In this document: positions 46,272 through 55,127 of the stretch, piece by piece
Numbering within the stretch: position 1 is the first letter of the stretch
Layout: every line of letters starts with the position of its first letter
The notes under the pieces: generated by a model
The model's input: only the letters and a program-made list of their open reading frames with translations
The model's database searches: none
Told to the model about the DNA's origin: nothing
Position numbers and translations under genes: made by a program
Assembly: GCF_023283485.1 (NCBI RefSeq)
Contig: NZ_JAKILU010000022.1
Location: 1-64,000 of the forward strand
Reading direction: 5' to 3'
Length of the DNA stretch: 64,000 nucleotides
Source: Shewanella glacialipiscicola
Lineage (GTDB): Bacteria > Pseudomonadota > Gammaproteobacteria > Enterobacterales > Shewanellaceae

Positions 46272-46706
46272 ATGCAAATGAACAAAAAACATCAAGGTTT
46301 TACCTTACTCGAAGTCATGGTCGTTATCGTGATTTTAGGTATTTTAGCCTCTATGGTCGTGCCTAATTTAATGGGTAACAAAGATAAAGCTGACCAACAA
46401 AAAGCGGTGTCTGACATAGTCGCGCTCGAAAATGCTTTAGATATGTATAAGTTAGATAACGGCATTTATCCATCGACCGAACAAGGCTTAGAGGCCTTAG
46501 TACAAAAGCCGACTATTTCACCTGAGCCACGTAACTACCGTGAAGATGGTTATGTTAAACGCTTGCCAGAAGATCCATGGCGCAATAATTACCTGCTGTT
46601 AAGTCCTGGCGAAAACAGCAAGTTAGATATATTCAGTGCTGGCCCTGATGGTCAACCAGGTACCGAAGATGACATCGGTAACTGGAATTTACAGAATTTC
46701 CAATAA
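46272..46706 (+). CDS. gspG: Major pseudopilin GspG
   Basis: A 144-residue pseudopilin with prepilin peptidase site QG-FTLLEVMVVIVILGIL. Cleavage occurs after Gly, with conserved Glu5 in the mature protein. The C-terminal calcium loop region is DIFSAGPDGQPGTEDDIGNW. It is the main subunit of the pseudopilus. The peptidase gene (gspO/pilD) is not in this window. Confidence 0.97.
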   Translation: MQMNKKHQGFTLLEVMVVIVILGILASMVVPNLMGNKDKADQQKAVSDIVALENALDMYKLDNGIYPSTEQGLEALVQKPTISPEPRNYREDGYVKRLPEDPWRNNYLLLSPGENSKLDIFSAGPDGQPGTEDDIGNWNLQNFQ

Positions 46707-46707
46707 G

Positions 46708-47283
46708 ATGTTAAAGCTGCGCCACGCTGGCTTCACCTTAATGGAGGTGATGCTAGTGATGTTACTGATGGGGCTCACGGCTGCGGCTGTGACTATGTCT
46801 ATCGGTAATTCGGGCCCGCAACAGGCTCTAGATAGAACAGCGCAGCAGTTTATCGCCGCCACTGAAATGGTGCTCGATGAAACCGTTTTAAGTGGCCAAT
46901 TTATGGGTATTGTGATTGAAAAAACCAGTTATCAGTTTGTTTTTTATAAAGACGGTAAGTGGCAGCCTTTGGATGAAGACCGGCTCTTGTCTGAAAAGGA
47001 AATGGAGCCGGGCGTGGTGATGAATTTAGTGCTCGATGGCTTGCCTTTAGTACAAGAGGATGAAGAAGACGATTCTTGGTTCGAAGAACCATTGATAGAA
47101 CCTTCATCTGACGATAAGAAAAAACATCCAGAACCACAGATCATGTTATTCCCAAGTGGTGAAATGAGCGCTTTTGAACTGACATTTATCGCTAAAACTG
47201 ACAAACGCCAGCAGGCTGAGGCATTAGTGACTGGCGATGCACTGGGTAGGTTAACCGTAGGGCGCGCCGATGAAACGCGTTAA
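46708..47283 (+). CDS. gspH: Minor pseudopilin GspH
   Basis: A minor pseudopilin of 191 residues starting at ATG 46708, directly after the gspG stop; the open frame upstream is not coding. The prepilin site is HAG-FTLMEVMLVMLLMGL. An acidic insert (QEDEEDDSWFEEPLIEPSSDD, about 112-132) is unusual in length. Its end overlaps gspI by 14 bases. Confidence 0.93.
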   Translation: MLKLRHAGFTLMEVMLVMLLMGLTAAAVTMSIGNSGPQQALDRTAQQFIAATEMVLDETVLSGQFMGIVIEKTSYQFVFYKDGKWQPLDEDRLLSEKEMEPGVVMNLVLDGLPLVQEDEEDDSWFEEPLIEPSSDDKKKHPEPQIMLFPSGEMSAFELTFIAKTDKRQQAEALVTGDALGRLTVGRADETR

Positions 47284-47638
47284 GGGCATGACCTTACTCG
47301 AAGTGATTGTGGCCCTTGCCGTATTTTCGATTGCGGCTGTGTCGATCACTAAAAGTTTAGGCGAGCAGATGGCTAATATGCCCATTCTGGAGTCACGCAC
47401 TTTGGCCCAATGGGTAGCTGATAATCAGATGGTTGATGCCAGACTCGAGCCGCAGTTTCCTGAAGTCGGTAAAAAAGAAGGCCAAGTTGAACTGGCAGGA
47501 AAAGATTGGTACTGGCGTAAAGAAGTGGTTAAAACCACCGATGATAATTTTCGTATGATCCGTATTAGCGTAAGTGAAGACGAGCGATATCAGCGTATTG
47601 CAGCACAAGTGAGCAGTTATGTCCTTAAAACGGATTAG
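47270..47638 (+). CDS. gspI: Minor pseudopilin GspI
   Basis: A 122-residue minor pseudopilin with prepilin site VKG-MTLLEVIVALAVFSIA. It forms the tip complex with GspJ and GspK. Overlaps both gspH and gspJ, so the order H-I-J is translationally coupled. Confidence 0.95.
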   Translation: MKRVKGMTLLEVIVALAVFSIAAVSITKSLGEQMANMPILESRTLAQWVADNQMVDARLEPQFPEVGKKEGQVELAGKDWYWRKEVVKTTDDNFRMIRISVSEDERYQRIAAQVSSYVLKTD

Positions 47639-48389
47639 TGTGCAGCGCGGGTTTACCCTGTTAGAAATGCTGATCGCCATCGCGATTTTTGCCATGATAG
47701 GCTTGGCTTCTAATGCCGTGCTCAGCACTGTGCTGACTAATGACGAAGTGACGCGTACTTTCTCTACTCGGCTTAAAGCATTGCAACAAGGTTTTGGCGC
47801 GATTGAGCGTGATCTCGCGCAAATGGTAGCGCGCACACCCAGATTACTCGAAGGTGGCCGTGGTTCGACCGTCTTCCAAACAGGCAATGATATCTTAGAG
47901 TCAGAATCAGAAGCTTTAGTGTTTTACCGTTTAGGTTGGTTAAATCCCGACGGGTTATTGCCACGAGGCAGCTTACAGTCGGTGGCGTATGTGGTGCGCG
48001 AAGGGCGGTTAGAACGCTGGTATTTTCCTTATCCTGAGCCTGAATTTGGCGCCGAACCGATTAAGACGGTAGTGATAGATAAAGTGTTGTCGGTAGAATA
48101 TTCCTTCTTTATGGATGACAAGTGGGAGCGCAAAGTCGAGGCGACTAAGTTGCCTAAGGCTATCGCTATGGAGATTGAGATTGAAGGCTTGGGTAAAATC
48201 CAACGTAAGTTTTTATTACCGTTAGGTGCTGTAGCACCTGAAAAGTCTAAAGATGACGATAATAAAGATGATAATCAGGATAATGGCGATAAAGATGCCG
48301 ATGGAACCGATGATGGCTCGGGGAATGATACTGGCAATGGTTCTAGCGAATCCGGTGACGGTAATCCCGAAGATGAGGACCGCGAATGA
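47619..48389 (+). CDS. gspJ: Minor pseudopilin GspJ with an acidic tail
   Basis: A pseudopilin of 256 residues with prepilin site QRG-FTLLEMLIAIAIFAMIG. The core ends near residue 205. After that comes a tail of about 48 residues made almost only of Asp, Asn, Gly, Glu, Lys and Ser (starting KSKDDDNKDDNQDNGDKDAD). GspJ proteins usually end near 195-220 residues, so the tail is an addition. It may bind calcium or serve as a linker. Overlaps gspI and gspK. Confidence 0.93.
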   Translation: MSLKRISVQRGFTLLEMLIAIAIFAMIGLASNAVLSTVLTNDEVTRTFSTRLKALQQGFGAIERDLAQMVARTPRLLEGGRGSTVFQTGNDILESESEALVFYRLGWLNPDGLLPRGSLQSVAYVVREGRLERWYFPYPEPEFGAEPIKTVVIDKVLSVEYSFFMDDKWERKVEATKLPKAIAMEIEIEGLGKIQRKFLLPLGAVAPEKSKDDDNKDDNQDNGDKDADGTDDGSGNDTGNGSSESGDGNPEDEDRE

Positions 48390-49390
48390 TAACCGGCATT
48401 CAGCCTCGGTCTAAGCAACGCGGCGTTGCACTAATCGTAGTGTTGTTGATTGTGGCTATGGTGGTCATCATCGCAACTAATATTACTGGCCGTAATCAGT
48501 TATCAATGCGCCGAACCTTAAACTTGGCCCAGTACGATCAAGCTTATTGGTATGCGATTTCCGCCGAAGAATTAGCGAAAAAGATTTTAAAACAAGATTT
48601 AGATGACTCAGAAGGCCGAGTCCATAGGCAACAATATTGGGCGATGGCCGATGTGGTATTTCCAGCAGAATACGGTGAAATCGCCGGCAAGATCACCGAT
48701 ATGCGTTCTTGTTTTAACTTGAACGCCCTATCCGCTACCACCAAAGAGGTTGAAAATGGCCAACCTAAGCTGCCGTTGGCAGCGAAGCAATATAAGGCCT
48801 TGTTAGTGAGTTTAGGGATGGACGACTTTAGTGCAGATCGCCTGACTCAGACCTTAAAAGATTATATTGACGAAGACATGACGGCCAGCCCCTACGGCGC
48901 TGAAGATGCGGAATACGAAGCGCGTAATGTGCCTTACCGTGCGGCTAATACGCTGATGAACCATCGTAGTGAATTACGAGCCGTTATGGGGTACACCCAA
49001 AGTGTTTATGTGAAATTATTACCCTATGTTTGTGTGATCCCAGGTAACGACAGGCAATTACTTAACGTCAACACCTTGGAAGTTGAACAAGCGGCACTGC
49101 TAGCGGGCATGCTCGATAATCAGATTTCAGTCGGCGAAGCCGAAAGTATTATCAACCTGCGTCCCGGTGATGGCTTTGCCAAGATAGAAGATTTTTATGA
49201 AAGCTCATCCATGGGATCGATCAAGTGGGAAGGCGCCATGAAATCGAGCTTTGTCATTGATAGCCAATATTTTCTGTTGGCCTCGGGGGCGAAAGTTGAT
49301 AACGCCGTATTTAGAATGGAAAGCGTGCTCAAAAAGAGCGGCGGCAATAAAATGGAAGTGCTCACCCGTCAGTTTGGTGGCCAAAAATAA
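48386..49390 (+). CDS. gspK: Minor pseudopilin GspK
   Basis: A 334-residue large minor pseudopilin that caps the pseudopilus. The N-terminus is QRGVALIVVLLIVAMVVII; GspK lacks the conserved Glu5, as here. The large periplasmic domain has LLNVNTLEVEQAALLAGM and GDGFAKIEDF, typical of GspK helix-hairpin regions. Overlaps gspJ by four bases. Its 3' end shows imperfect repeats continuing into the spacer before gspL. Confidence 0.94.
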   Translation: MITGIQPRSKQRGVALIVVLLIVAMVVIIATNITGRNQLSMRRTLNLAQYDQAYWYAISAEELAKKILKQDLDDSEGRVHRQQYWAMADVVFPAEYGEIAGKITDMRSCFNLNALSATTKEVENGQPKLPLAAKQYKALLVSLGMDDFSADRLTQTLKDYIDEDMTASPYGAEDAEYEARNVPYRAANTLMNHRSELRAVMGYTQSVYVKLLPYVCVIPGNDRQLLNVNTLEVEQAALLAGMLDNQISVGEAESIINLRPGDGFAKIEDFYESSSMGSIKWEGAMKSSFVIDSQYFLLASGAKVDNAVFRMESVLKKSGGNKMEVLTRQFGGQK

Positions 49391-49480
49391 TGGCAGTGCC
49401 CATCCCGCAGAATCTGGTGGACAAAAATAATAGCAACGAGCTCAGTCACGCTTTCTTGACTGGGACTGGTGGAGAAAAAC
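49373..49480 (+). repeat. Imperfect direct repeats between gspK and gspL
   Basis: TTTGGTGGCCAAAAATAATG (49373) at the gspK end is repeated as TCTGGTGGACAAAAATAATA (49413). It appears in a shorter form as CTGGTGGAGAAAAAC (49466-49480), which supplies the gspL ribosome site. This looks like duplicated gene-end sequence. Confidence 0.8.
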
Positions 49481-49481
49481 T

Positions 49482-50669
49482 GTGAGTGAACGGCTATTTA
49501 TTCGCTTAGGCAGAACGGCAGAGCAAGCGTGCTCTTGGCTAGTTTGGTCTGAGCAAGAACAAGAAATTATTGCCTCTGGCGAACTTGCCAATGCTCAAGG
49601 TTTATCGACCTTAACTGAGCGTGCGGGTAATCGCCCTGTCGATGTGTTAGTGCCCGCTGCGGCAATGACGCTCACGAGTGTGCATTTGCCCGAAAAAGGC
49701 CAACGTCAAGCCTTAAAAGCCTTACCCTTTATGCTCGAAGAAGCCTTAGCCGAAGATGTTGATGCGATGCATTTTACCGTTGGCCCGCGAGATGGCGATG
49801 CTTTAAGTGTGGTTGCTGTGGCCCATGAACAAATGCAAATGTGGCTGAGTTGTTTAACTGAAGCCGGTTTAAAAGTAAAACGTATCGTACCTGATTGCTT
49901 AGCCTTACCATTGCAAGAATGCCAATGGGCAGCAATGAGAATGGGTAATGAGTTATTACTGCGTACCGGATTAGCCACGGGGCAAAGTTTACCGCTACCT
50001 TGGTTACCGATAGCGTTGGAACAGCTAAAACCGGCAAAGGGCGAAGTCTCTGTCGCCAGTTATACCGACATGCAATTCGAAGGTGTCGAGCTTAAGCCGC
50101 AGCCACTTGAGCTACCTATGTTAGTGCTCGCTCGCGGTATTCTGCATGCGCCGGTTAACTTATTGAATGGCGTTTACACACCTAAGCGTGAATACAGTAA
50201 GCAGCTGATGATGTGGAAAAGTGCCGCCATCGTTATAGTCATCGCCTGTGTGCTAGCGTTAGTGAACAAAGGCTTAAATATTCACCAAATAAATGCACAG
50301 GTTGCCGATCTTAAAGCGCAGAGTGAATCTATTTATCAACAGGTGGTGCCAGGAAATTCGCGCATTGTTAACCTTCGCTCGCAAATGGACAGTCAGTTAC
50401 GTGCATTGCAAGGCCAAGGTAGCGGCGCCGAGTTTTTTACTATGCTCGAGGGTTTACAGGATGCCTTTAAGCAAGTACCTGAACTTAAACCTAATAGCTT
50501 AAGATTCGAAAGCGCGCGTAACGAGATACGCATGCAAGTGACGGCTAAGGACTACGCTCAAATTGAGAAGTTTAAAGACATCGTCGGTCGCCGTTTTCAA
50601 ATGGAAGGTGGCACTATGAATAGCGGCGAAAATCAAGTCACCAGCACCTTAACCTTGAGGAGCAAATAA
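49482..50669 (+). CDS. gspL: Type II secretion protein GspL
   Basis: A 395-residue bitopic protein that couples GspE to the membrane platform. A cytoplasmic actin-like domain (about 1-240) precedes one transmembrane helix (AAIVIVIACVLALV, about 249-262), and a periplasmic ferredoxin-like domain follows. GTG start at 49482 with GGAG seven bases upstream. Followed by gspM after one base. Confidence 0.93.
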   Translation: MSERLFIRLGRTAEQACSWLVWSEQEQEIIASGELANAQGLSTLTERAGNRPVDVLVPAAAMTLTSVHLPEKGQRQALKALPFMLEEALAEDVDAMHFTVGPRDGDALSVVAVAHEQMQMWLSCLTEAGLKVKRIVPDCLALPLQECQWAAMRMGNELLLRTGLATGQSLPLPWLPIALEQLKPAKGEVSVASYTDMQFEGVELKPQPLELPMLVLARGILHAPVNLLNGVYTPKREYSKQLMMWKSAAIVIVIACVLALVNKGLNIHQINAQVADLKAQSESIYQQVVPGNSRIVNLRSQMDSQLRALQGQGSGAEFFTMLEGLQDAFKQVPELKPNSLRFESARNEIRMQVTAKDYAQIEKFKDIVGRRFQMEGGTMNSGENQVTSTLTLRSK

Positions 50670-50670
50670 A

Positions 50671-51147
50671 ATGAATAATTTGCGAATTTGGTGGCAAGGG
50701 CTCGCATCGCGCGAGCAGCAGTTAGTGGGTTTTGGTTCAGTATTTTTAGTTATTGGTATTTTTTATTGGGGTATTTGGACACCCATTGCTAATGCTGAAG
50801 CCGATGCACTACGTAACCTCAATGCCCAACAACAAACCTTGAGTTATGTAAAACAAGCAGCGAATAAAATCGCTAGCCTCAAGCAGAGCGGCGCAAAACC
50901 GACAGTATCAGGCAGTTTAAGCTCAGTGGTTAACCAAACCGCAGGCGATTATGGGCTAGTGATCACGCGTATGCAGCCCCAAGGCGATAAAATCCAAGTA
51001 TGGATGGACGATGTGCCTTTTGATGCCTTGTTAGGTTATTTGGGTGAGTTAGTGCAGAAAAAAGGTTTATCACTTGAAAGTGTTGATTTAGCAGAGGCCG
51101 ATGCGCCTGGCTATGTCAAAGTAAGACGTATTCAATTAGCGCAATAA
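50671..51147 (+). CDS. gspM: Type II secretion protein GspM
   Basis: A 158-residue partner of GspL. It has a short cytoplasmic N-terminus with SREQQLVGFGSVFLVIGIFYWGIW as transmembrane segment (about 13-36), a coiled coil and a periplasmic ferredoxin-like domain. Placed between gspL and gspN as usual. Confidence 0.93.
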   Translation: MNNLRIWWQGLASREQQLVGFGSVFLVIGIFYWGIWTPIANAEADALRNLNAQQQTLSYVKQAANKIASLKQSGAKPTVSGSLSSVVNQTAGDYGLVITRMQPQGDKIQVWMDDVPFDALLGYLGELVQKKGLSLESVDLAEADAPGYVKVRRIQLAQ

Positions 51148-51161
51148 GTTAAGGTGTAGCA

Positions 51162-51923
51162 GTGAGTTTGATAAAAAAAATCATTATAGGTGTACTGATT
51201 TATTTAGTATTTTTAGTGGTGTTATTTCCCGCTAAGATTGCGATAGCATTAGCCCCTTTACCGAGTAATATCAGTGTTTCAGGGGTGAATGGCAGTATTT
51301 GGTCTGGCAGCATAGAAACCTTAAGTATGCCGCAGCGCCAGTTAGAGCAAATTCGTTGGGAACTGAGTCCTTGGGCATTATTTTTAGGTAAAGTGAAAAT
51401 CGATTTCCAAGTCGGTAGCCGCGCAACCCCTGTTAGTGCAAAGGGGTTAGTGTCTTGGTCTTTGGGTGGCTTGAGTGCGCAGGGATTACGTTTTGAAGTG
51501 CCAGATAGCTTTTTGCTGGGTAATGCAAAACTACCCTTTAGAACTGAAATATCTGGTGAAGTCAGTTTATTAGTTGAGACATTAGAGCAAGGTAAACCTT
51601 GGTGCGAACAGCTATCTGGCAAGCTATTTTTGAATCAAACCAATGTTAAAAACCAGTTTGGCAATTATCCGCTCGGTAATATTGAACTCGGCTTAAGTTG
51701 CATTGATGGCAAAGCGCAATTGGCGACCGATGAAGCTAAGAATCAACTCGGTATCGTTGGCACTTTACAGTTGGACGAAGGCAATATGGTGAGAGTGGAC
51801 GCTAAGATTAAAGAAACCGCTGAGCAACCAGAAGATATGCGAGAGTCGCTGAATATTTTAGGTAAACGCGGTGCGGATGGTTATTTCCCTGTGGTATATC
51901 AGGGTCGTATTCCTGGGTTATAG
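51162..51923 (+). CDS. gspN: Type II secretion protein GspN
   Basis: A 253-residue accessory protein with one N-terminal transmembrane segment (IIIGVLIYLVFLVVLFPAKIAIAL) and a periplasmic AsmA/Tam-like beta-rich domain. GspN is dispensable in some species; its exact role is not settled. GTG start. Last gene of the operon, followed by a terminator. Confidence 0.92.
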   Translation: MSLIKKIIIGVLIYLVFLVVLFPAKIAIALAPLPSNISVSGVNGSIWSGSIETLSMPQRQLEQIRWELSPWALFLGKVKIDFQVGSRATPVSAKGLVSWSLGGLSAQGLRFEVPDSFLLGNAKLPFRTEISGEVSLLVETLEQGKPWCEQLSGKLFLNQTNVKNQFGNYPLGNIELGLSCIDGKAQLATDEAKNQLGIVGTLQLDEGNMVRVDAKIKETAEQPEDMRESLNILGKRGADGYFPVVYQGRIPGL

Positions 51924-51968
51924 TGCTGTTTCAGCGTGTGATAATAGATCTACACTATGAATGAAAAC

Positions 51969-51996
51969 GAAGGCACCTTAGGTGCCTTTCTTATTA
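51969..51996. terminator. Terminator after gspN
   Basis: AAGGCACC-TTA-GGTGCCTT hairpin (51970-51988) followed by a T-rich stretch, between gspN and the convergent yrfG-like gene. Confidence 0.85.
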
Positions 51997-52001
51997 TCTT
52001 T

Positions 52002-52664
52002 TTATCGTGTTAGATCATTAAGTAGCGAGTGATAGTCGGTAATCGCGGGGAAATCTTGAAAGACTTTGACTGGCTTTTTACTGTCTGGGTTAGCAATCCC
52101 CAACTGATGGCCCACACCGGCAAGTTTAGCGGCCTTGAGTATGGGTTCACTATCGTCGATAAAGAGACAGCGACTTGGCTCAAGTTGAAACTTTTCAAAT
52201 AAACTGACCCAAAATTGCGGGTGTTCTTTTGGGTAACCTGTCTCGTGGCTCGAGATCATGTTATCTAATCCTAAAGCGAGTTCGGTATGTTCAAGCTTGA
52301 GGGCAAGACTCTTTGGATGAGCATTAGTCACCAGAATCCGCGTTTTACCTGCAGAAGCTAAGGCCGCTAAAAATGGCATGCTGTCTTGGCGCAGTTGAAT
52401 GCGATCCACCAAAGTGCGATGCAAACCCATAATGTCGAGTTGTAGCTGCGCCTGCCAATAATCGAGACAGTACCAATCGAGCGTACCGACAACTTTCTCA
52501 TAGGCGTTGACGACTAACAGCTGTGCTTCATCCTTGCTCATACCCCGTTGTTTGCTTAATTCCTGCGGTACTACACTCAGCCAAAAATGATTATCGAAGT
52601 GCAAGTCGAGCAGGGTGCCATCCATATCGAGTAGAACCGTATCAATAGTCTTCCAGTTAAACAT
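52002..52664 (-). CDS. yrfG: HAD-family GMP/IMP nucleotidase (YrfG-like)
   Basis: A HAD-superfamily phosphatase of 220 residues. The nucleophile motif is LLDMDGTLLDLHFDNHFW, with Asp14 and Asp16 by count. LVTNAHPKS is motif II, and the motif IV acidic pair is FIDDSEP. In E. coli YrfG dephosphorylates GMP and IMP; the same specificity here is inferred from overall similarity. ATG at 52664 is chosen; the upstream extension in frame is Cys/His-rich and unlike the family. Confidence 0.88.
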   Translation of the reverse strand: MFNWKTIDTVLLDMDGTLLDLHFDNHFWLSVVPQELSKQRGMSKDEAQLLVVNAYEKVVGTLDWYCLDYWQAQLQLDIMGLHRTLVDRIQLRQDSMPFLAALASAGKTRILVTNAHPKSLALKLEHTELALGLDNMISSHETGYPKEHPQFWVSLFEKFQLEPSRCLFIDDSEPILKAAKLAGVGHQLGIANPDSKKPVKVFQDFPAITDYHSLLNDLTR

Positions 52665-52828
52665 TGGATATTTCCTATTCTTTGTATGTTTGAGCAACAC
52701 CTGCAATAGACACTGTAAGTGTACCTCATAGTGACAGCAAGGATGATTGTTCGCTTTGTTACAACAAGACAGATAATCTGACTTCAATTAGCGTGAAAGG
52801 CTTTATAGTTATTTGGATGTGTTACCTT

Positions 52829-52853
52829 TTTGCTGCAGAGTACAAGCAGCAAA
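52829..52853. other. Inverted repeat upstream of the yrfG-like gene
   Basis: TTTGCTGC-N9-GCAGCAAA in the 498-base gap between yrfG and nudE. No U tract follows on either strand. Apart from this and a CRP-like site, I see nothing recognisable in the gap. Confidence 0.5.
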
Positions 52854-53028
52854 CCTCATCTTGCAAGTCTTCCTCATCATGGCAATATCTGCTTCACTTA
52901 GAGTCTGTCCCAATTTAACCATAGAACTCGATAGTACCGATTGACATGTCTGAGATCGTTTAACTGTTGATTAATCGTAAAAGATTTTATGCATATTTTG
53001 CTCTAACCCACTTAGGCTGAGCTTGGTT

Positions 53029-53044
53029 TGTGATGTATCTCGCA
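53029..53044 (+). promoter_or_regulatory. CRP-like site upstream of nudE
   Basis: TGTGA-TGTATC-TCGCA matches the CRP/Vfr consensus TGTGA-N6-TCACA at nine of ten positions, about 120 bases before nudE. Confidence 0.35.
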
Positions 53045-53162
53045 AAGGGTTTACGGCTTGTCTTTAGCGGTATGTAATAAATTCAGGTTGTAGATTAAAG
53101 GCAGGATAGTAAGATTGTCACTTATCTTATTTAATTTATCGCTTTTTTATCCAGAGGCAGTT

Positions 53163-53714
53163 ATGTCGCAGCGGCAGAATAAGCCGGAAATATTGCATAC
53201 CGAAGTTGTCGCGAAAAGCCGATTATTTCAAATTGAGCAAGTGCACCTTCGATTTTCTAATGGTGTTGAGCGTCAATATGAGCGTATGAAAGGCGGTAGT
53301 CGTGGCGCCGTGATGATAGTGCCGATTCATCAAGGTCAAATGCTACTGGCGCGCGAATATGCCGCAGGTACCGATCATTACGAGTTAGGTTTTCCTAAAG
53401 GACTTATCGATCCTGGTGAATCGCCAATCGAAGCTGCTAATCGTGAATTACAGGAAGAAATTGGCTTTGGGGCGAATAAGCTCACGCTATTGAAAGAACT
53501 TAGCCTAGCGCCGGGCTATTTCTCCAGCAAGATGCAAATTTTTCTTGCAGAAGATCTGTATGAGAGTCGCCTTGAAGGTGATGAGCCAGAGCCCATTGAT
53601 GTGGTGCCTTGGGCGCTGGTTGATTGGGAAGCTTTGCTCGATGATGTCGATTTTTCAGAGTCCCGTAGTGTGAGCGCGTTATTTTTAGCGCAAAAATATT
53701 TACAACATAAATAA
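53163..53714 (+). CDS. nudE: ADP compounds hydrolase (Nudix)
   Basis: A 183-residue Nudix hydrolase acting on ADP-ribose, NADH and Ap3A in E. coli. The Nudix box runs from G in FPKGLIDPGE through RELQEEIGF, with all catalytic glutamates. SLAPGYFSSKMQIFLAEDLY is a typical NudE stretch. ATG at 53163, preceded by GAGG, is preferred to the frame's first ATG at 53115. cysQ follows after about 65 bases, as in other gammaproteobacteria. Confidence 0.93.
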   Translation: MSQRQNKPEILHTEVVAKSRLFQIEQVHLRFSNGVERQYERMKGGSRGAVMIVPIHQGQMLLAREYAAGTDHYELGFPKGLIDPGESPIEAANRELQEEIGFGANKLTLLKELSLAPGYFSSKMQIFLAEDLYESRLEGDEPEPIDVVPWALVDWEALLDDVDFSESRSVSALFLAQKYLQHK

Positions 53715-53781
53715 TCTTTTTCCTTTTAAGTATTCGATGAATGCTTGCAAAACATTCGCAAAGGTTGCGATTGGAGTTGTT

Positions 53782-54594
53782 ATGAAGCCAGAAGAGTTGA
53801 TCGATCAAATTATTGAAATAGCAACAGAAGCGGGGATCATAATCCGTGATATCTATCTCACAGGTAATTTTGAGCGAGAAATTAAATCTGACAATACCCC
53901 TGTCACATCCGCTGACTTAGCGGCGCACAAGATCATTTGTGATCGATTAACCGCACTCACACCCGATATTCCGGTGTTATCTGAAGAGGCCGCCGATATC
54001 CCGCTCAGTGTGCGTGAATCTTGGAAGCGTTATTGGTTAGTTGATCCGCTCGATGGTACCGGAGAGTTTATTGCTGGCAGTGGCGATTTTTCAGTGATCA
54101 TTGCGCTGGTGGAGCACAACCGTCCGGTTATGGGCGTGGTGTATGTACCAATGACCCAAGTGTGTTATTACGCCATTGCGGGTTTAGGTGCCTACAAACG
54201 TACTGATAAACAAGAAGTGCGTATCAGCAGCCGCCAAATTGCCAATCGAGATAAAGTCTCACTGCGGTTGGCTGTGAGTCGCCGCCAAGATCCACAATCC
54301 GTTTTAACCTTATTTAATCATCCTAAGCACTGCGAGTTAGTGGTCATGGGCGGCGCAGCATTGAAAAGCTGTTTAGTGGCTGAAGGTCGAGCCGATTGCT
54401 ATGTGCGTGTCGGTCCTACGGGGGAGTGGGATACGGGAGCGGCGCAAATTATCGTCGAGGAAGCGGGCGGGCAGCTAATGGATACCGAGCTGCAACCGTT
54501 AACGTATAACGAGCGTGAAACCTTAGAAAACCCTAACTTCATCGTAGTGGGTGCACCCAACTTAGAGTGGGATAAGATTTTAATAGGTGAATAA
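53782..54594 (+). CDS. cysQ: 3'(2'),5'-bisphosphate nucleotidase
   Basis: Hydrolyses 3'-phosphoadenosine 5'-phosphate (PAP) to AMP, recycling the by-product of sulfate assimilation. The inositol-phosphatase fold has EEAAD, WLVDPLDGTGEF with the metal-binding Asp residues, and GPTGEWDTGAAQIIVEEAGG near the C-terminus. The protein has 270 residues. ATG at 53782, GGAG upstream, is preferred to 53737. Overlaps or abuts the GNAT gene. Confidence 0.93.
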   Translation: MKPEELIDQIIEIATEAGIIIRDIYLTGNFEREIKSDNTPVTSADLAAHKIICDRLTALTPDIPVLSEEAADIPLSVRESWKRYWLVDPLDGTGEFIAGSGDFSVIIALVEHNRPVMGVVYVPMTQVCYYAIAGLGAYKRTDKQEVRISSRQIANRDKVSLRLAVSRRQDPQSVLTLFNHPKHCELVVMGGAALKSCLVAEGRADCYVRVGPTGEWDTGAAQIIVEEAGGQLMDTELQPLTYNERETLENPNFIVVGAPNLEWDKILIGE

Positions 54595-54601
54595 TTTTCG
54601 A

Positions 54602-55045
54602 ATGCAGTCTATACGTCCGGTATTAAAGTCAGAGCTGCTAGCGGTGTACCAACTTGAGCAGGCCATTTTTGGTGACCATAGCTATCCTGACTTTTTCTTC
54701 CGTCAGGGCTTTGATTGCTGGCCTAAGCAATTTTTAGTCGCCGTAGATGAGCGTCATCAGTTACAAGGTTATTTGCTCTGCGCTCAGAGTGGCGATCCTC
54801 AATATATGTGGATCTTATCCGTTGCCGTGAGTGAGAATGCCCGGGGGCAAGGCTTGGGTAAACGTTTAATCGAGCAATGTTTAGCTGAGTTACCCCTATC
54901 GATACAAGGAGTTTACTTAACCGTCGACCCTAATAATCCCGCTTATTCTTTGTATCAAAAGCTGGGTTTTAGTGACATAAATTTTGAGGCCGATTATTTT
55001 GGTGCTGGCATGGAGAGAATGGTGATGCAGTATCGTCGCTCCTGA
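54602..55045 (+). CDS. GNAT-family N-acetyltransferase
   Basis: A 147-residue acetyltransferase of RimI type. The acetyl-CoA motif A is WILSVAVSENARGQGLGKRLIEQC (R/Q-x-x-G-x-G/A in ARGQGLGK), and the end has VDPNNPAYSLYQKLGF. Substrate unknown; RimI itself is similar but I cannot separate it from relatives. A GTG at 54587, overlapping cysQ by eight bases, is an alternative start. Probably co-transcribed with cysQ. Confidence 0.82.
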   Translation: MQSIRPVLKSELLAVYQLEQAIFGDHSYPDFFFRQGFDCWPKQFLVAVDERHQLQGYLLCAQSGDPQYMWILSVAVSENARGQGLGKRLIEQCLAELPLSIQGVYLTVDPNNPAYSLYQKLGFSDINFEADYFGAGMERMVMQYRRS

Positions 55046-55127
55046 GTGTGAGTACGTTGCCATCTACATATCAACCGATAAAACTCTTATACTGCATTAA
55101 CTTAACGGCAATCGACGATTAAAGGGA

